Source: Brevundimonas sp. UBA5866 | GTDB taxonomy: Bacteria > Pseudomonadota > Alphaproteobacteria > Caulobacterales > Caulobacteraceae | Reading direction: 5' to 3' | Assembly (NCBI RefSeq): GCF_002432125.1 | Contig: NZ_DJFS01000026.1 | Location: 43,568-103,999 of the forward strand | Length of the DNA: 60,432 nucleotides | Shown here: one piece after another, positions 25,233 through 34,051 of the stretch | How positions within the stretch are numbered: position 1 is the stretch's first letter | How the letters are laid out: the number at the start of each line of letters is the position of its first letter | The notes under the pieces: model-generated | Database searches by the model: none | What the model saw: only the letters and a program-made list of their open reading frames with translations | Told to the model about the DNA's origin: nothing | Position numbers and translations under genes: made by a program

Positions 25233-26053
25233 CCCAAGCACCTACAAAACCGTCAATCATCGACAGGTTGGATGTGACACTATCCAACCTGTCCAGCCCT
25301 ATCAGCTTTGCGCGCACGGGTGGCAGCGCTTGGCCGGAGTGGGACAGATACCTTCTTGTGAATGGCGAGCCTGCCATTCAGTTAGGCAATATTTGCGGGA
25401 CATGCGCATTCTTTTTCGAACGTACCGAGGGGTCAAACGTCAGCGTTAAAGTGGGCGAGCTAACAAGCACACTCGCCACAGGGATAGATCACATTTCACC
25501 CGAAATCGTCGAAGCCTTAGGGCAAATCATGCCCCCAGGTCCCTATCACGCGGTGCTGATAAGCCTTACTCCACACCTGACCGTGGTAGGTTCTGACACC
25601 GATTATTTCGCAATTGAGCAAGTCGAGCAAATCGGTATCGATCCCTTTAAGGGTGGGCCCTACAACCCTAGGATCGATTATTACCGCGTCACACCGATCA
25701 GCGGTCTGGCAGTCAGCGGTGATGAAGGGCGAATCGATCTCTCGTTCGACTTTATTATCCCCCTACATCCCCAAAGCGAACTCGACGAGGAACGGATAAG
25801 CTTTTACGTCCAGCGCATTGAAGCAGGTGAGCAGCCAACAGCCGTCGCCATTTCGCTTCTAGATGTAAAGCAACCTGATTATGACGGCGGTCAAGATCAT
25901 CGTTGCATGGCTCATTATGTGATTGATGGTCATCATAAGCTTGCCGCAGCCGCAAGGACCGACAAGGCTTTAACCCTGCTATCTTTTATCGCGATAGATC
26001 ACGGCATCTCGAACGCTGACGACCTTCACAAGTACCTAGAGTTACTTAGCTAA
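25229..26053 (+). CDS. unrecognised protein with CxxC and ParB/Srx-like DGHHK motif
   Basis: A 274-residue soluble protein. The TTG start overlaps the stop of the gamma-glutamyltransferase gene (TTGA). C56-G-T-C59 may bind metal. Near the C-terminus, YVIDGHHKLAAAARTDK (D233 to K237) resembles the DGHHR/DGNHR nucleotide-binding loop of the ParB/sulfiredoxin fold. The first 200 residues match nothing I know. The gene has more A and T and less biased third positions than its neighbours, suggesting later acquisition. Function not assigned; the ParB/Srx link is a short-motif inference. Confidence 0.65.
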   Translation: MTQAPTKPSIIDRLDVTLSNLSSPISFARTGGSAWPEWDRYLLVNGEPAIQLGNICGTCAFFFERTEGSNVSVKVGELTSTLATGIDHISPEIVEALGQIMPPGPYHAVLISLTPHLTVVGSDTDYFAIEQVEQIGIDPFKGGPYNPRIDYYRVTPISGLAVSGDEGRIDLSFDFIIPLHPQSELDEERISFYVQRIEAGEQPTAVAISLLDVKQPDYDGGQDHRCMAHYVIDGHHKLAAAARTDKALTLLSFIAIDHGISNADDLHKYLELLS

Positions 26054-26056
26054 ATA

Positions 26057-26085
26057 AAAAAGCCGCTCACTTCTGAGCGGCTTTT
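26057..26085. terminator. bidirectional terminator
   Basis: Stem AAAAGCCGCTCA / TGAGCGGCTTTT with a 4-nt loop, T run on the plus strand and A run before it. It sits between convergent genes ending at 26053 (plus) and 26103 (minus) and can serve both. Confidence 0.9.
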
Positions 26086-26102
26086 CAAAAGTGGTTTTGC
26101 GC

Positions 26103-27986
26103 TTACCCCAACGCCTCTATCGCCTTGGCGGCGATGTGTTTCGCGTTGAGGCCAGCCTCGTCGTACATGGCGGCGGGGCTGTTATGATCCTGGAAGATGT
26201 CCGGCAGGTTCATGGTGCGGATCTTCAGGCCGCCATCCAGAGCGCCCTTTTCGGCCAGCATTTGCAGCACGAAGGCTCCGAAGCCGCCCATAGCGCCCTC
26301 TTCCACCGTGATCAGGACTTCGTGTTCCTTGGCCAGACGCAGGATCAGGTCCTCGTCCAGAGGCTTGGCGAAGCGGGCGTCGGCGACCGTGGTCGAGATA
26401 CCGGCCTGTTCCAGCGTCTCGGCAGCCTTCAGGCTTTCCTGCAGGCGGGTACCCAGCGACAGGATGGCGACCTTGGTGCCTTCCTTGACGATGCGGCCCT
26501 TACCGATTTCCAACGGCTTGGCCAGTTCGGGGATTTCCACGCCTACGCCGTCACCGCGCGGATAACGGAAGGCCGACGGGCGGTCATCGATTTCCAGCGA
26601 GGTAGAGATCATGGCGGCCAGCTCGGCCTCGTCGGCGGCGGCCATCAGCACCATGCCCGGCAGAGCGCCCATGAAGCCGATGTCGAACGATCCGGCGTGG
26701 GTGGCCCCATCGGCCCCCACCAGACCCGCCCGGTCCATGGCAAAGCGCACGGGCAGCGATTGGATGGCCACATCGTGGACCACTTGGTCGTAACCGCGCT
26801 GGAGGAAGGTGGAATAGATGGCGCAGAACGGCTTCATGCCGTCAGCGGCCATGCCCGCGGCGAACGTCACGGCGTGCTGTTCGGCAATGCCGACATCGTA
26901 CACACGATCCGGGAAGGCCTGACCGAATAGGTCGATGCCGGTACCCGACGGCATGGCGGCAGTGATGCCGACGATCTTGGGATCGCGGTGTGCGTGTTTG
27001 ATCAGCTCGGTGCCGAACACCTTGGTGTAGCTGGGGGCGTTCGAGATCGGCTTGGCCTGCTTGCCCGACTCCACGTCGAACTTGACCACGCCGTGGTATT
27101 TGTCGGCGCTGTTCTCGGCGGGGGCATAACCCTTGCCCTTTTGCGTGACGACGTGGACCAGAACCGGCTTGTCGGTGATCTTCAGCGCGTTCTGGAGCAC
27201 CGGCACAAGATGGGTCATGTCGTGACCATCGATCGGGCCGATGTAATAGAAGCCCAGCTCCTCGAAGAAGGTGCCGCCCGCAACCATGCCGCGTGCGTAT
27301 TCCTCGGCCTTGCGCGCCGTCTCGCGGATCGGGCGCGGCATGTGGTCGACGAACTTTTTGCCGAAGTTGCGCACACGCTGATAGGCGTCGCCCGACACCT
27401 GTTTGGCCAGATAGGCGCTCATGGCCCCGACCGGCGGGGCGATCGACATGTCGTTGTCGTTCAGGATGACCATGAACTGGCCGTTGGTGGCCTCGATGGC
27501 GTTGTTCATCGCCTCATAGGCCATGCCCGCCGTGATCGAGCCGTCACCGATGACGGCCACGACCTTGTTGTTCCCGCCCTGCTGGTCGCGCGCGGCGGCA
27601 AAGCCCAGACCCGCCGAGATGGAGGTCGAGGCGTGGGCCGCGCCGAACGGGTCGTATTCGCTCTCTGAGCGCTTGGTGAAGCCCGACAGGCCACCGCCCT
27701 GACGCAGGGTGCGGATACGGTCGCGGCGCCCCGTCAGGATCTTGTGCGGATAGCACTGGTGACCGACATCCCAGATCAGGATGTCCTTGGGCGTATCCAG
27801 CAGGTGGTGCAGCGCCACCGTCAGTTCCACCACACCCAGACCCGCGCCCAGATGCCCGCCCGTAACCGAGACGGCGTCGATGGTTTCGGCCCGAACTTCG
27901 TTCGCCAACTGTTTCAGTTGCGGGATATCAAACCCGCTCATGTCGGAGGGGAAGTTTACGGTGTCGAGCAAAGGGGTATTCGGCAT
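26103..27986 (-). CDS. dxs: 1-deoxy-D-xylulose-5-phosphate synthase
   Basis: A 627-residue thiamine-diphosphate enzyme for the first step of the MEP isoprenoid pathway (pyruvate plus glyceraldehyde 3-phosphate to DXP). Visible are the N-terminal His motif SVTGGHLGAGLGVVELT, the TPP motif GDGSITAGMAYEAMN, and the transketolase C domain (GISTTVADARFAKPLDEDLI). I chose ATG 27986 (MPNTPLLDTV); the in-frame start at 28070 adds 28 unlikely residues. It is the last gene of the xseB-csaA-ispA-dxs cluster, 106 nt after ispA. Confidence 0.96.
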   Translation of the reverse strand: MPNTPLLDTVNFPSDMSGFDIPQLKQLANEVRAETIDAVSVTGGHLGAGLGVVELTVALHHLLDTPKDILIWDVGHQCYPHKILTGRRDRIRTLRQGGGLSGFTKRSESEYDPFGAAHASTSISAGLGFAAARDQQGGNNKVVAVIGDGSITAGMAYEAMNNAIEATNGQFMVILNDNDMSIAPPVGAMSAYLAKQVSGDAYQRVRNFGKKFVDHMPRPIRETARKAEEYARGMVAGGTFFEELGFYYIGPIDGHDMTHLVPVLQNALKITDKPVLVHVVTQKGKGYAPAENSADKYHGVVKFDVESGKQAKPISNAPSYTKVFGTELIKHAHRDPKIVGITAAMPSGTGIDLFGQAFPDRVYDVGIAEQHAVTFAAGMAADGMKPFCAIYSTFLQRGYDQVVHDVAIQSLPVRFAMDRAGLVGADGATHAGSFDIGFMGALPGMVLMAAADEAELAAMISTSLEIDDRPSAFRYPRGDGVGVEIPELAKPLEIGKGRIVKEGTKVAILSLGTRLQESLKAAETLEQAGISTTVADARFAKPLDEDLILRLAKEHEVLITVEEGAMGGFGAFVLQMLAEKGALDGGLKIRTMNLPDIFQDHNSPAAMYDEAGLNAKHIAAKAIEALG

Positions 27987-28092
27987 AGGGGGCTTAATAG
28001 CCTTCAAAGGCTGTGACGCGAAGGTCGATAATAGCCATAACCCGCAAAGGGGGATGGCAGTTCGTATCAAGACTGTGTGCAGAAACGATGCT

Positions 28093-29004
28093 TTATGAGC
28101 GGCGCTTCAGCACCAGATCCACACTGGCCTTCAGGATGTCGGCATCGTGGCCGAACGGATCAAGGTGCCCGCGGGCCTGATCGGCCAGATGCGCGACGCG
28201 TTGTCGCGCCGCATCGACGCCCAGCAGGGTGACGAAATTGGTCTTGCCCAGAGCGGCATCCTTGCCCCCTGCGGCCTTGCCCATTTCCTCGGCCGAGCCT
28301 TCGGCGTCCAGAACATCGTCAACGATCTGATAGGCCAGACCGATGTCGTGCGCGAAACCCAAAAGGGCCGTGCGCTGGGCATCGCTGGCGTCGGCCATGA
28401 TCAACGGGATTTCAAAGGCGTTGGCGAACAGGGCACCGGTCTTCAGGCGCTGCATCCGCGCCACCCCGCCCAGGTCGTCGCGCACGCCCATAAGGTCGAT
28501 CATCTGACCGCCGGCCATACCTTCGGCACCGGCGTTGAAGGCCAGACGGCGCACCAGCTCGCAGCGGACAGCAGGGTCCGCGTGGGTGGCCTCATCGGCC
28601 ATGATCTCGAAGGCCACCGTCTGCAGGGCATCGCCCGCGAGGATGGCGGTCATCTCGTCATACTCGATGTGCACCGTCGGACGGCCACGGCGCATGTCGT
28701 CGTCGTCCATCGCCGGAAGGTCGTCATGCACCAGCGAATAGGCGTGTATGCATTCCAGCGCACAGGCCGCACGCAGCAGCTCGCCCTCGTCGAGGTCGAA
28801 CAGTCGGCCTGCCTCCATCGTAAAGAACGGACGCAGGCGCTTGCCCGGCCCCAGCGCCGCATAGCGCATGGCCTCGGTCAGGCGCGCCTCGGGGCCGGAG
28901 CCGCGCGGCAGCAGTTTGTCGAGCGCCACCGTGACCATGTCGGCCACCTCGGCCACACGATCCAGAACAGCTTGTTCAGGCGAATTCGCCGCCAGAATAG
29001 TCAA
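28093..29004 (-). CDS. ispA: farnesyl/geranyl diphosphate synthase
   Basis: A 303-residue trans-prenyltransferase that joins DMAPP and IPP into geranyl and farnesyl diphosphate. The first Asp-rich motif is in LVHDDLPAMDDDDMRRG and the second in YQIVDDVLDAEG. GGQMIDLMG lies between them. The TTG at 29004 overlaps the csaA stop as TTGA, with GGGAGG 5 nt upstream. It feeds on the product line started by dxs, which follows it. Confidence 0.95.
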   Translation of the reverse strand: MTILAANSPEQAVLDRVAEVADMVTVALDKLLPRGSGPEARLTEAMRYAALGPGKRLRPFFTMEAGRLFDLDEGELLRAACALECIHAYSLVHDDLPAMDDDDMRRGRPTVHIEYDEMTAILAGDALQTVAFEIMADEATHADPAVRCELVRRLAFNAGAEGMAGGQMIDLMGVRDDLGGVARMQRLKTGALFANAFEIPLIMADASDAQRTALLGFAHDIGLAYQIVDDVLDAEGSAEEMGKAAGGKDAALGKTNFVTLLGVDAARQRVAHLADQARGHLDPFGHDADILKASVDLVLKRRS

Positions 29005-29357
29005 AACAACCTCCCGCTCAGAGGCAGGTCTCGATCAACGCCCACCAGCACCACATGGCCTTCCGCATCGGGGAAACCGAGCGTCAGCACCTCGGACATC
29101 ATCGGCCCGATCTGGCGCGGGGGAAAGTTGACCACCGCCGCAACCTTGCGGCCCTCCAGCTGCTCGCAGCTGTAATGATGGGTGATCTGGGCCGACGACC
29201 GCTTGGTCCCGATATCGGGCCCGAAATCGATGGTCAGCCTGTAGGCCGGCTTGCGCGCCTCGGGGAAAGGCTCGGCCTTGACGATCTGGCCGACACGGAT
29301 ATCGACCTTCAGAAAATCGTCGAAACCGATGAGGGGCGCGAGCGCAGCGTCGGCCAT
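29001..29357 (-). CDS. csaA: CsaA-type tRNA-binding / chaperone protein
   Basis: A 118-residue protein of the tRNA-binding OB-fold family (MetG C-terminal/Trbp111). FLKVDIRVGQIVKAEPFPEARKPAY at the N-terminus and VVNFPPRQIGPMMSEVLTLGF later are typical of CsaA, which has been described as a secretion-linked chaperone and tRNA binder. Start overlaps the xseB stop (TGATG) and its stop overlaps the ispA start (TTGA). Such a gene between xseB and ispA is not the usual order. Confidence 0.9.
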   Translation of the reverse strand: MADAALAPLIGFDDFLKVDIRVGQIVKAEPFPEARKPAYRLTIDFGPDIGTKRSSAQITHHYSCEQLEGRKVAAVVNFPPRQIGPMMSEVLTLGFPDAEGHVVLVGVDRDLPLSGRLF

Positions 29358-29611
29358 CAGCCGAAATCCGCAGCCTGGGTGCCGGTCGCCTGTTGGTCGG
29401 GGCCGACCACGATCTTTTCGACACGCAGTTGCGCGGCCTTCAGACGGGCCTCGCAGTGGGCCTTCAGCTGTGCGCCCTGTTCGTACAGGGTGATGGATTC
29501 TTCCAGCCCCGCCTGACCGGATTCCAGTCGCGAGACGATGCCCTCCAGCTTTTGCAGGGCGTCTTCAAAGCTGAGATCAGCAGGAATGGTGTTGGCGCTT
29601 GCTTCGGTCAT
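29357..29611 (-). CDS. xseB: exodeoxyribonuclease VII small subunit
   Basis: An 84-residue helical protein. LSFEDALQKLEGIVSRLESG followed by LEESITLYEQGAQLKAHCE is the full signature of XseB, which assembles around the XseA catalytic subunit. The ATG at 29611 starts MTEASANTIP; the frame is open further upstream without family similarity. xseB next to ispA and dxs is a widespread arrangement. Confidence 0.95.
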   Translation of the reverse strand: MTEASANTIPADLSFEDALQKLEGIVSRLESGQAGLEESITLYEQGAQLKAHCEARLKAAQLRVEKIVVGPDQQATGTQAADFG

Positions 29612-29679
29612 GGGCGGCAAACTAGAGCCGCGCGGCAGGCGGTTCAATCCTTAGCCCGTCCTGCCAACAGGAAATACGC

Positions 29680-30279
29680 TCAAGCGCGACGAAAGCGGCG
29701 CTGGCACCAGTATTTAAAGCCCTGATCGTCCACCAGCTTCCAGCCCCTGGCCTTCAGCTGCTGGCCGATCATATGGTTGAAATAGCCGTGGGCCAGCACC
29801 AGCACATCCTGCCCTGCCAGCGCCCGTTCAATCAGCATGTCCGCGGCACGCCCCGCGCGGGCCTCGGCCTCCAGACGGCTTTCCTGACCATCATGATGGT
29901 TGAAGACATGCCACCACAGCCGCGCCACAACGCCCCACAGCCGCGGCGGCATTTTGAACCAGTCCGGCCAGTGCGGAGGCGGCAGGGGGGCCTCGACGAA
30001 GACCGCATGCGTGTGAACGGGTTGGCCCTGAGATACTGCGGCTGCGGTTTCCTGTGCGCGGCGCAGGGTCGAGGCATAGATCGTCCCTGCCTCACGCGCG
30101 GTTTGCATTATGCCGGGGGGCACAGCCTGTCCTTCAAGCAGACCGCCAGCATCATAACGCCCCCACCAGTCACGGTACTGTTGCGCCGTCAGCCAGCACT
30201 TGCGCGACAGCGCAGGCTTTCCATGCCGTGCCAGCACGATGTCGCCCAGACGCGTGATGTGTGGGGTATCCAAGCTCAT
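29680..30279 (-). CDS. histidine phosphatase superfamily protein
   Basis: A 199-residue protein. VLARHGKP gives the catalytic RHG motif, STLRRAQETA the second Arg, and VLAHGYFNHMIG the second catalytic His. It would use a phosphohistidine intermediate; substrate unknown. It lies about 70 nt upstream of xseB on the same strand but with no overlap, so it may be a separate unit. Confidence 0.88.
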   Translation of the reverse strand: MSLDTPHITRLGDIVLARHGKPALSRKCWLTAQQYRDWWGRYDAGGLLEGQAVPPGIMQTAREAGTIYASTLRRAQETAAAVSQGQPVHTHAVFVEAPLPPPHWPDWFKMPPRLWGVVARLWWHVFNHHDGQESRLEAEARAGRAADMLIERALAGQDVLVLAHGYFNHMIGQQLKARGWKLVDDQGFKYWCQRRFRRA

Positions 30280-30381
30280 TCACGGCAGATTCTTCAGGCA
30301 CGATTTGGACTTACCGTGCCGCTGAACCCCTCACCCTTCCCTCAGATTCCTCAACCTACGTTCGATGGTTAGCGTTCGATT

Positions 30382-30431
30382 GTGACACCCGCAACCCGCT
30401 GCGGTTGCAAAGCCGTCCCCATTGGCGTCAC
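30382..30431. other. nested inverted repeats upstream of the GNAT gene
   Basis: Outer GTGAC (30382-30386) / GTCAC (30427-30431) enclose an inner GCAACC / GGTTGC hairpin (30391-30408). The element lies in the 177-bp divergent region between the phosphatase and acetyltransferase genes. It may be a structured leader or chance; no function assigned. Confidence 0.3.
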
Positions 30432-30456
30432 ACACCACTGTCTCTAGACTGGTGCC

Positions 30457-30987
30457 ATGAGTGATTATCTGATCCGTCCCGCCGAAGACCGCGACCTCGA
30501 TGCCCTGTCGGCCTTCAGCCGCCGCACCTTCATCGAGACCTTCGTGGACGGGTTCGGCATTCCCTATCCGGCGGACGATCTGGAAGCCTTTTTCCAGAAG
30601 AGCTTCAGCCCCGAGGCCCTGCGTCCGCGTCTACATGATGCGGACTGCGTCTTCTGGATCGCCGAGCGCGACGGCCAGATCATCGCCCTGTGCCATGCCG
30701 GTCCGAACGACCTGCCGCACGAAGACGCCAAGTCAGGCGAGATGGAACTGCGCCGCCTCTATGTCGGCAAGGAGGCCCAAGGACTGGGCCTTGGCACCGA
30801 ACTGCTGAAACGAGCGCTGGCGTGGATGGAGGAACGCACAACGGGCGCGCTGTGGATCGGCGTCTGGAGCGGCAATCTGAAGGCCCAGAAACTCTATGCC
30901 GCCTATGGTTTCGAGAAGGTCGGTGGCTATGGCTATCCGGTCGGCGAATGGATCGACCAGGAGTTCATCCTGCGCCGCGCCGGATGA
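30457..30987 (+). CDS. GNAT family N-acetyltransferase
   Basis: A 176-residue GCN5-related acetyltransferase. MELRRLYVGKEAQGLGLGTELLKRA contains the acetyl-CoA pyrophosphate loop (QGLGLG), and GNLKAQKLYAAYGFEKVG is the conserved C-terminal block. The middle part of the sequence resembles spermidine/PaiA-like members, but the acceptor cannot be told. It precedes the VWA gene by 37 nt. Confidence 0.9.
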   Translation: MSDYLIRPAEDRDLDALSAFSRRTFIETFVDGFGIPYPADDLEAFFQKSFSPEALRPRLHDADCVFWIAERDGQIIALCHAGPNDLPHEDAKSGEMELRRLYVGKEAQGLGLGTELLKRALAWMEERTTGALWIGVWSGNLKAQKLYAAYGFEKVGGYGYPVGEWIDQEFILRRAG

Positions 30988-31024
30988 CTCTCGCCAACGG
31001 CTGATATTGCGGTAAGCTGAACCC

Positions 31025-32203
31025 ATGTTGCTTCCCTTCTTTACCGCGCTGCGCGACCACAAGGTTCCTGTGTCCATGAAGGAATGGCTCCATCTGATGG
31101 AGGCTATGGACAAGGGCGTGACAGGACGACAGGTGGACGACTTCTACCACCTGTCGCGGGCGGTTCTGGTCAAGGACGAAAAGCACTACGACCGTTTCGA
31201 TCAGGCATTCGGCAAGGCCTTCAAGGGTCTGGAAACCGTGGGCGCAGGCGAGGACCTGACGACCGATATCCCCGAGGACTGGCTCAAACTCCTCAACGAG
31301 AAATATCTGACCGACGAGCAGAAGGCCGAGATCGAGGCACTGGGCGGTTGGGACAAGCTGATGGAGACGCTGAAACAGCGCCTCGAAGAGCAGAAGGAAC
31401 GCCACGAGGGCGGCAATAAATGGATCGGCACGGGCGGCACCAGCCCGTTCGGCCACGGCGGCTATAACCCCGAGGGCGTCCGCATCGGCGGTACCGGCAA
31501 GCATGGCCGTGCGGTCAAGGTCTGGGAAAAACGCGAGTACAAGAACCTCGACGACAGCGTCGAGCTGGGCACCCGCAATATCAAGGTCGCCCTTCGCCGC
31601 CTGCGCCGCTTTGCCCGCAACGGCGCGCCGGACGAGCTGGACATCGACGGCACCATCGACGGCACGGCCCGTCAGGGCTGGCTGGACATCCAGATGCGGC
31701 CCGAGCGCAGCAACACGGTGAAGGTGCTGATCTTCTTCGACATCGGGGGGTCGATGGATGGCCACATCAAGATGTGCGAGGAGCTGTTCAGCGCCGCCAA
31801 GACCGAGTTCAAGAACCTTGAGTTCTACTACTTCCACAACTGCCTCTACGAAGGCGTGTGGAAGGACAACCGCCGCCGCCATACCGAGCGCATTCCGACG
31901 TGGGACCTGATCCACAAATACGACAGCGACTGGCGGGCCATCTTCGTGGGCGATGCCAGCATGAGCCCCTATGAGATTGCCATGCCGGGCGGCTCGGTCG
32001 AGCATTTCAACGAGGAAGCGGGGGCCGTATGGATGAAGCGCGCCCGCGAGCAATGGCCCAAATCGGTGTGGCTCAATCCCCTGCCCGAACGCCACTGGCG
32101 ATATACCCAGTCCGTATCCATGCTGAGCGAGATCATGGAGGAGAGGATGTATCCGCTCACCCTTGAAGGGCTGGATAAGGCCATGCGCATGCTGACCAAA
32201 TGA
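31025..32203 (+). CDS. CoxE-like VWA domain protein
   Basis: A 392-residue protein of the VWA/CoxE family. The N-terminal 150 residues are helical. KVLIFFDIGGSMDGHIKMCEELF carries a MIDAS-like DxGxS, with Gly in the first x-pair where DxSxS is typical, so the first MIDAS Ser is replaced. Relatives work with a MoxR AAA+ ATPase in metalloenzyme maturation, but no MoxR gene lies nearby. The C-terminal block WLNPLPERHWRYTQSVSML is family-typical. A terminator follows. Confidence 0.88.
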   Translation: MLLPFFTALRDHKVPVSMKEWLHLMEAMDKGVTGRQVDDFYHLSRAVLVKDEKHYDRFDQAFGKAFKGLETVGAGEDLTTDIPEDWLKLLNEKYLTDEQKAEIEALGGWDKLMETLKQRLEEQKERHEGGNKWIGTGGTSPFGHGGYNPEGVRIGGTGKHGRAVKVWEKREYKNLDDSVELGTRNIKVALRRLRRFARNGAPDELDIDGTIDGTARQGWLDIQMRPERSNTVKVLIFFDIGGSMDGHIKMCEELFSAAKTEFKNLEFYYFHNCLYEGVWKDNRRRHTERIPTWDLIHKYDSDWRAIFVGDASMSPYEIAMPGGSVEHFNEEAGAVWMKRAREQWPKSVWLNPLPERHWRYTQSVSMLSEIMEERMYPLTLEGLDKAMRMLTK

Positions 32204-32208
32204 GATGC

Positions 32209-32239
32209 AAAAAGGCCGCCCCTTCCGGAGCGGCCTTTT
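32209..32239. terminator. bidirectional terminator
   Basis: Stem AAAAAGGCCGC / GCGGCCTTTT with a loop of about 10 nt, between the convergent VWA gene and the CsbD gene. T runs exist in both directions. Confidence 0.85.
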
Positions 32240-32262
32240 CCAATCTCGGTGTTCGGGGCGGC

Positions 32263-32439
32263 TTACTTGCCGCGAAGCGCGTCTTTCGCGCCGCCGACGG
32301 CATTCTGGACCTTGCCTTCGACCTGATCGGCGTTGCCCTCTGCCTTCAGCTTTTCATCGCCGGTCAGATTGCCAATGCCTTCCTTGATCTTGCCACCGAT
32401 GTTCTTGACGGCACCTTCAATGCGATCTTTGTCAGCCAT
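32263..32439 (-). CDS. CsbD family stress-response protein
   Basis: A 58-residue hydrophilic protein starting MADKDRIEGAVKNIGG and containing KIKEGIGNLTGDEKLKAEG, the standard CsbD signature. Members are induced under general stress in many bacteria; molecular role unknown. The ATG at 32439 has GGAG 5 nt upstream. Confidence 0.93.
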   Translation of the reverse strand: MADKDRIEGAVKNIGGKIKEGIGNLTGDEKLKAEGNADQVEGKVQNAVGGAKDALRGK

Positions 32440-32521
32440 AGGAACTCCTAAGTCCTGATGCCTCGCGGTTGAGGCACTTACGCCAAGGAAAACGGGCGAG
32501 GAGTCCCTACGTTCCGGCCTG

Positions 32522-32986
32522 TCAAACCATTGTGACCACTTGTCGCCGGTCACGCAGCCAGCAGGTGATGGCCCATGCGTGGGCTTCGTGGCGCACAGCC
32601 TGAAGGGCCTCTACAGGCGACATCCAGACAAGCTGGTGATCCTGTTCCTGTTTGTTGGCAGGTGTGGAGCCCCTTATGGCCATCGTCCAGAAGGCGCTGA
32701 CATTGTTGAGCCCCTCTCCGTCCGTGCGCACGAAATACTGGGACGCCTCGGTCAGCCGGTCCACGGGCGCGACATCCAGCCCGGTTTCCTCCCTGAACTC
32801 GCGCGCGACCGCCTCGGCCTCTGTTTCCGTGCCTTCTACCGCACCGCCGGGCAGGTCGAAATAAGCGCCCTTGTCACGTGTGATGCGGACACAGGCGATC
32901 AATCCGTCGCGCTCGGCTATGCCGAACACGGCGGCGCGGTGACGGTAATCGATATCCGCCCGCGCAATGCCGAACTGAAGTTTCAT
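32522..32986 (-). CDS. NUDIX hydrolase
   Basis: A 154-residue protein with a complete Nudix box, starting GGAVEGTETEAEAVAREFREE and ending TGL (G-x5-E-x7-REUxEExGU), coordinating Mg for diphosphate hydrolysis. Substrate unknown. The start lies 10 nt after the stop of the receiver-kinase gene, on the same strand, so it may be the tail of that operon. Confidence 0.9.
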   Translation of the reverse strand: MKLQFGIARADIDYRHRAAVFGIAERDGLIACVRITRDKGAYFDLPGGAVEGTETEAEAVAREFREETGLDVAPVDRLTEASQYFVRTDGEGLNNVSAFWTMAIRGSTPANKQEQDHQLVWMSPVEALQAVRHEAHAWAITCWLRDRRQVVTMV

Positions 32987-32996
32987 GCAGCGGGTA

Positions 32997-34046
32997 TTAC
33001 AACCCGTGATGCGATTTGCGAACGGGTTCGTTCCGGAAAACCAATTTTGCCCGGGTGCCGGGGTTCAGGCTTTCAAAACCAAGCCTGCTGCCAAGATCGG
33101 TGGCCATCGCGTCCATGATCTGGCTGCCCAATCCCGTGCCCTTGGGAATGTTGCCCGCAATACCGGCCCCGTCATCTTCGACGCACAGCAGGACCTGATG
33201 GTCATCGTCCTGCTTCACGATGACCCGCACATCGCCGCCCTGCCCCTCAGGATAGGCGTATTTGACGGCATTGGTGACCAGCTCTGCCACGATGACGCCC
33301 ACGGCCACGGCCTGGTCTGTAGACACCCACACGGGATCGGCAGCCAGTTTCAGCGCGGGCCCGCCCTCGACCGACATCGACGACTGAAGCTCCTCGACCA
33401 GCCCCTGTAGATAGCCATCCAGCGACACCCCCGACACATCGTCGGATGTGTAGAGGCGGCGGTGCACCTGCGAGACGGCCTCGATACGGGCCTGAACCTT
33501 GGCCAGGGCATCCTGTGCGATATCGTCTGTGACCTGACGGCGCTGCAGATGGATAAAGCTGGTGACCAGCTGCAGGGAGTTGCCGACGCGGTGGTTGACC
33601 TCACGTAGCAGCGTCTCGGCGCGATCACGCTCGCGCATGATCTCGATCTGGGCGCGTTCCGTCTCCAGTGCCAGCCTTCGACGTTCCATCGCCTCGCGCA
33701 CCGCCCGCATCAACAGATGGGTAAAGTCGTCCGAGGCTTCCTTGATCACATAGTCCGACGCCCCCGCGCGCAATGCAGCCACAGCGATACGGCTGTCCTG
33801 TGCACCCGTCACATAGACAACGGGCGGTGCCCCTTCGCGCGAGAGTATTTCCGGCAGAACCTCAAGTCCGTCGCGCCCCGGCATGTGGTGGTCCAGCGCG
33901 CATACATCATAGTGAGCCTGTTCGAGCATGGTTAATCCGACGTCGCCGTCGGAAGCCAGATCCACCTTATGACCTTCCCGTTGGAACTGCTTCTGAATCA
34001 GTCGTCCCAGAGCGGGGTCATCATCGATGTAGAGCAGACGGAACAG
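32997..34046 (-). CDS. response regulator receiver fused to HisKA_2 histidine kinase
   Basis: A receiver domain followed by a HisKA_2 kinase (REVNHRVGNSLQLVTSF, phospho-His) and an HATPase domain (ELVTNAVKYAYPEG, VEDDGAGI, GTGLGSQIM). The first ATG/GTG/TTG in frame is GTG 33965, which would remove the acidic pocket. The frame upstream encodes RLLYIDDDPALGRLIQKQF, the missing receiver start, down from a stop at about 34120, with no ATG, GTG or TTG in it. I place the start at CTG 34046 (349 residues; pocket D8-D10, phosphoacceptor D52); ATC 34052 is another option. A start-codon mutation or sequence error is possible. Confidence 0.72.
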   Translation of the reverse strand: MFRLLYIDDDPALGRLIQKQFQREGHKVDLASDGDVGLTMLEQAHYDVCALDHHMPGRDGLEVLPEILSREGAPPVVYVTGAQDSRIAVAALRAGASDYVIKEASDDFTHLLMRAVREAMERRRLALETERAQIEIMRERDRAETLLREVNHRVGNSLQLVTSFIHLQRRQVTDDIAQDALAKVQARIEAVSQVHRRLYTSDDVSGVSLDGYLQGLVEELQSSMSVEGGPALKLAADPVWVSTDQAVAVGVIVAELVTNAVKYAYPEGQGGDVRVIVKQDDDHQVLLCVEDDGAGIAGNIPKGTGLGSQIMDAMATDLGSRLGFESLNPGTRAKLVFRNEPVRKSHHGL

Positions 34047-34051
34047 ATGGA

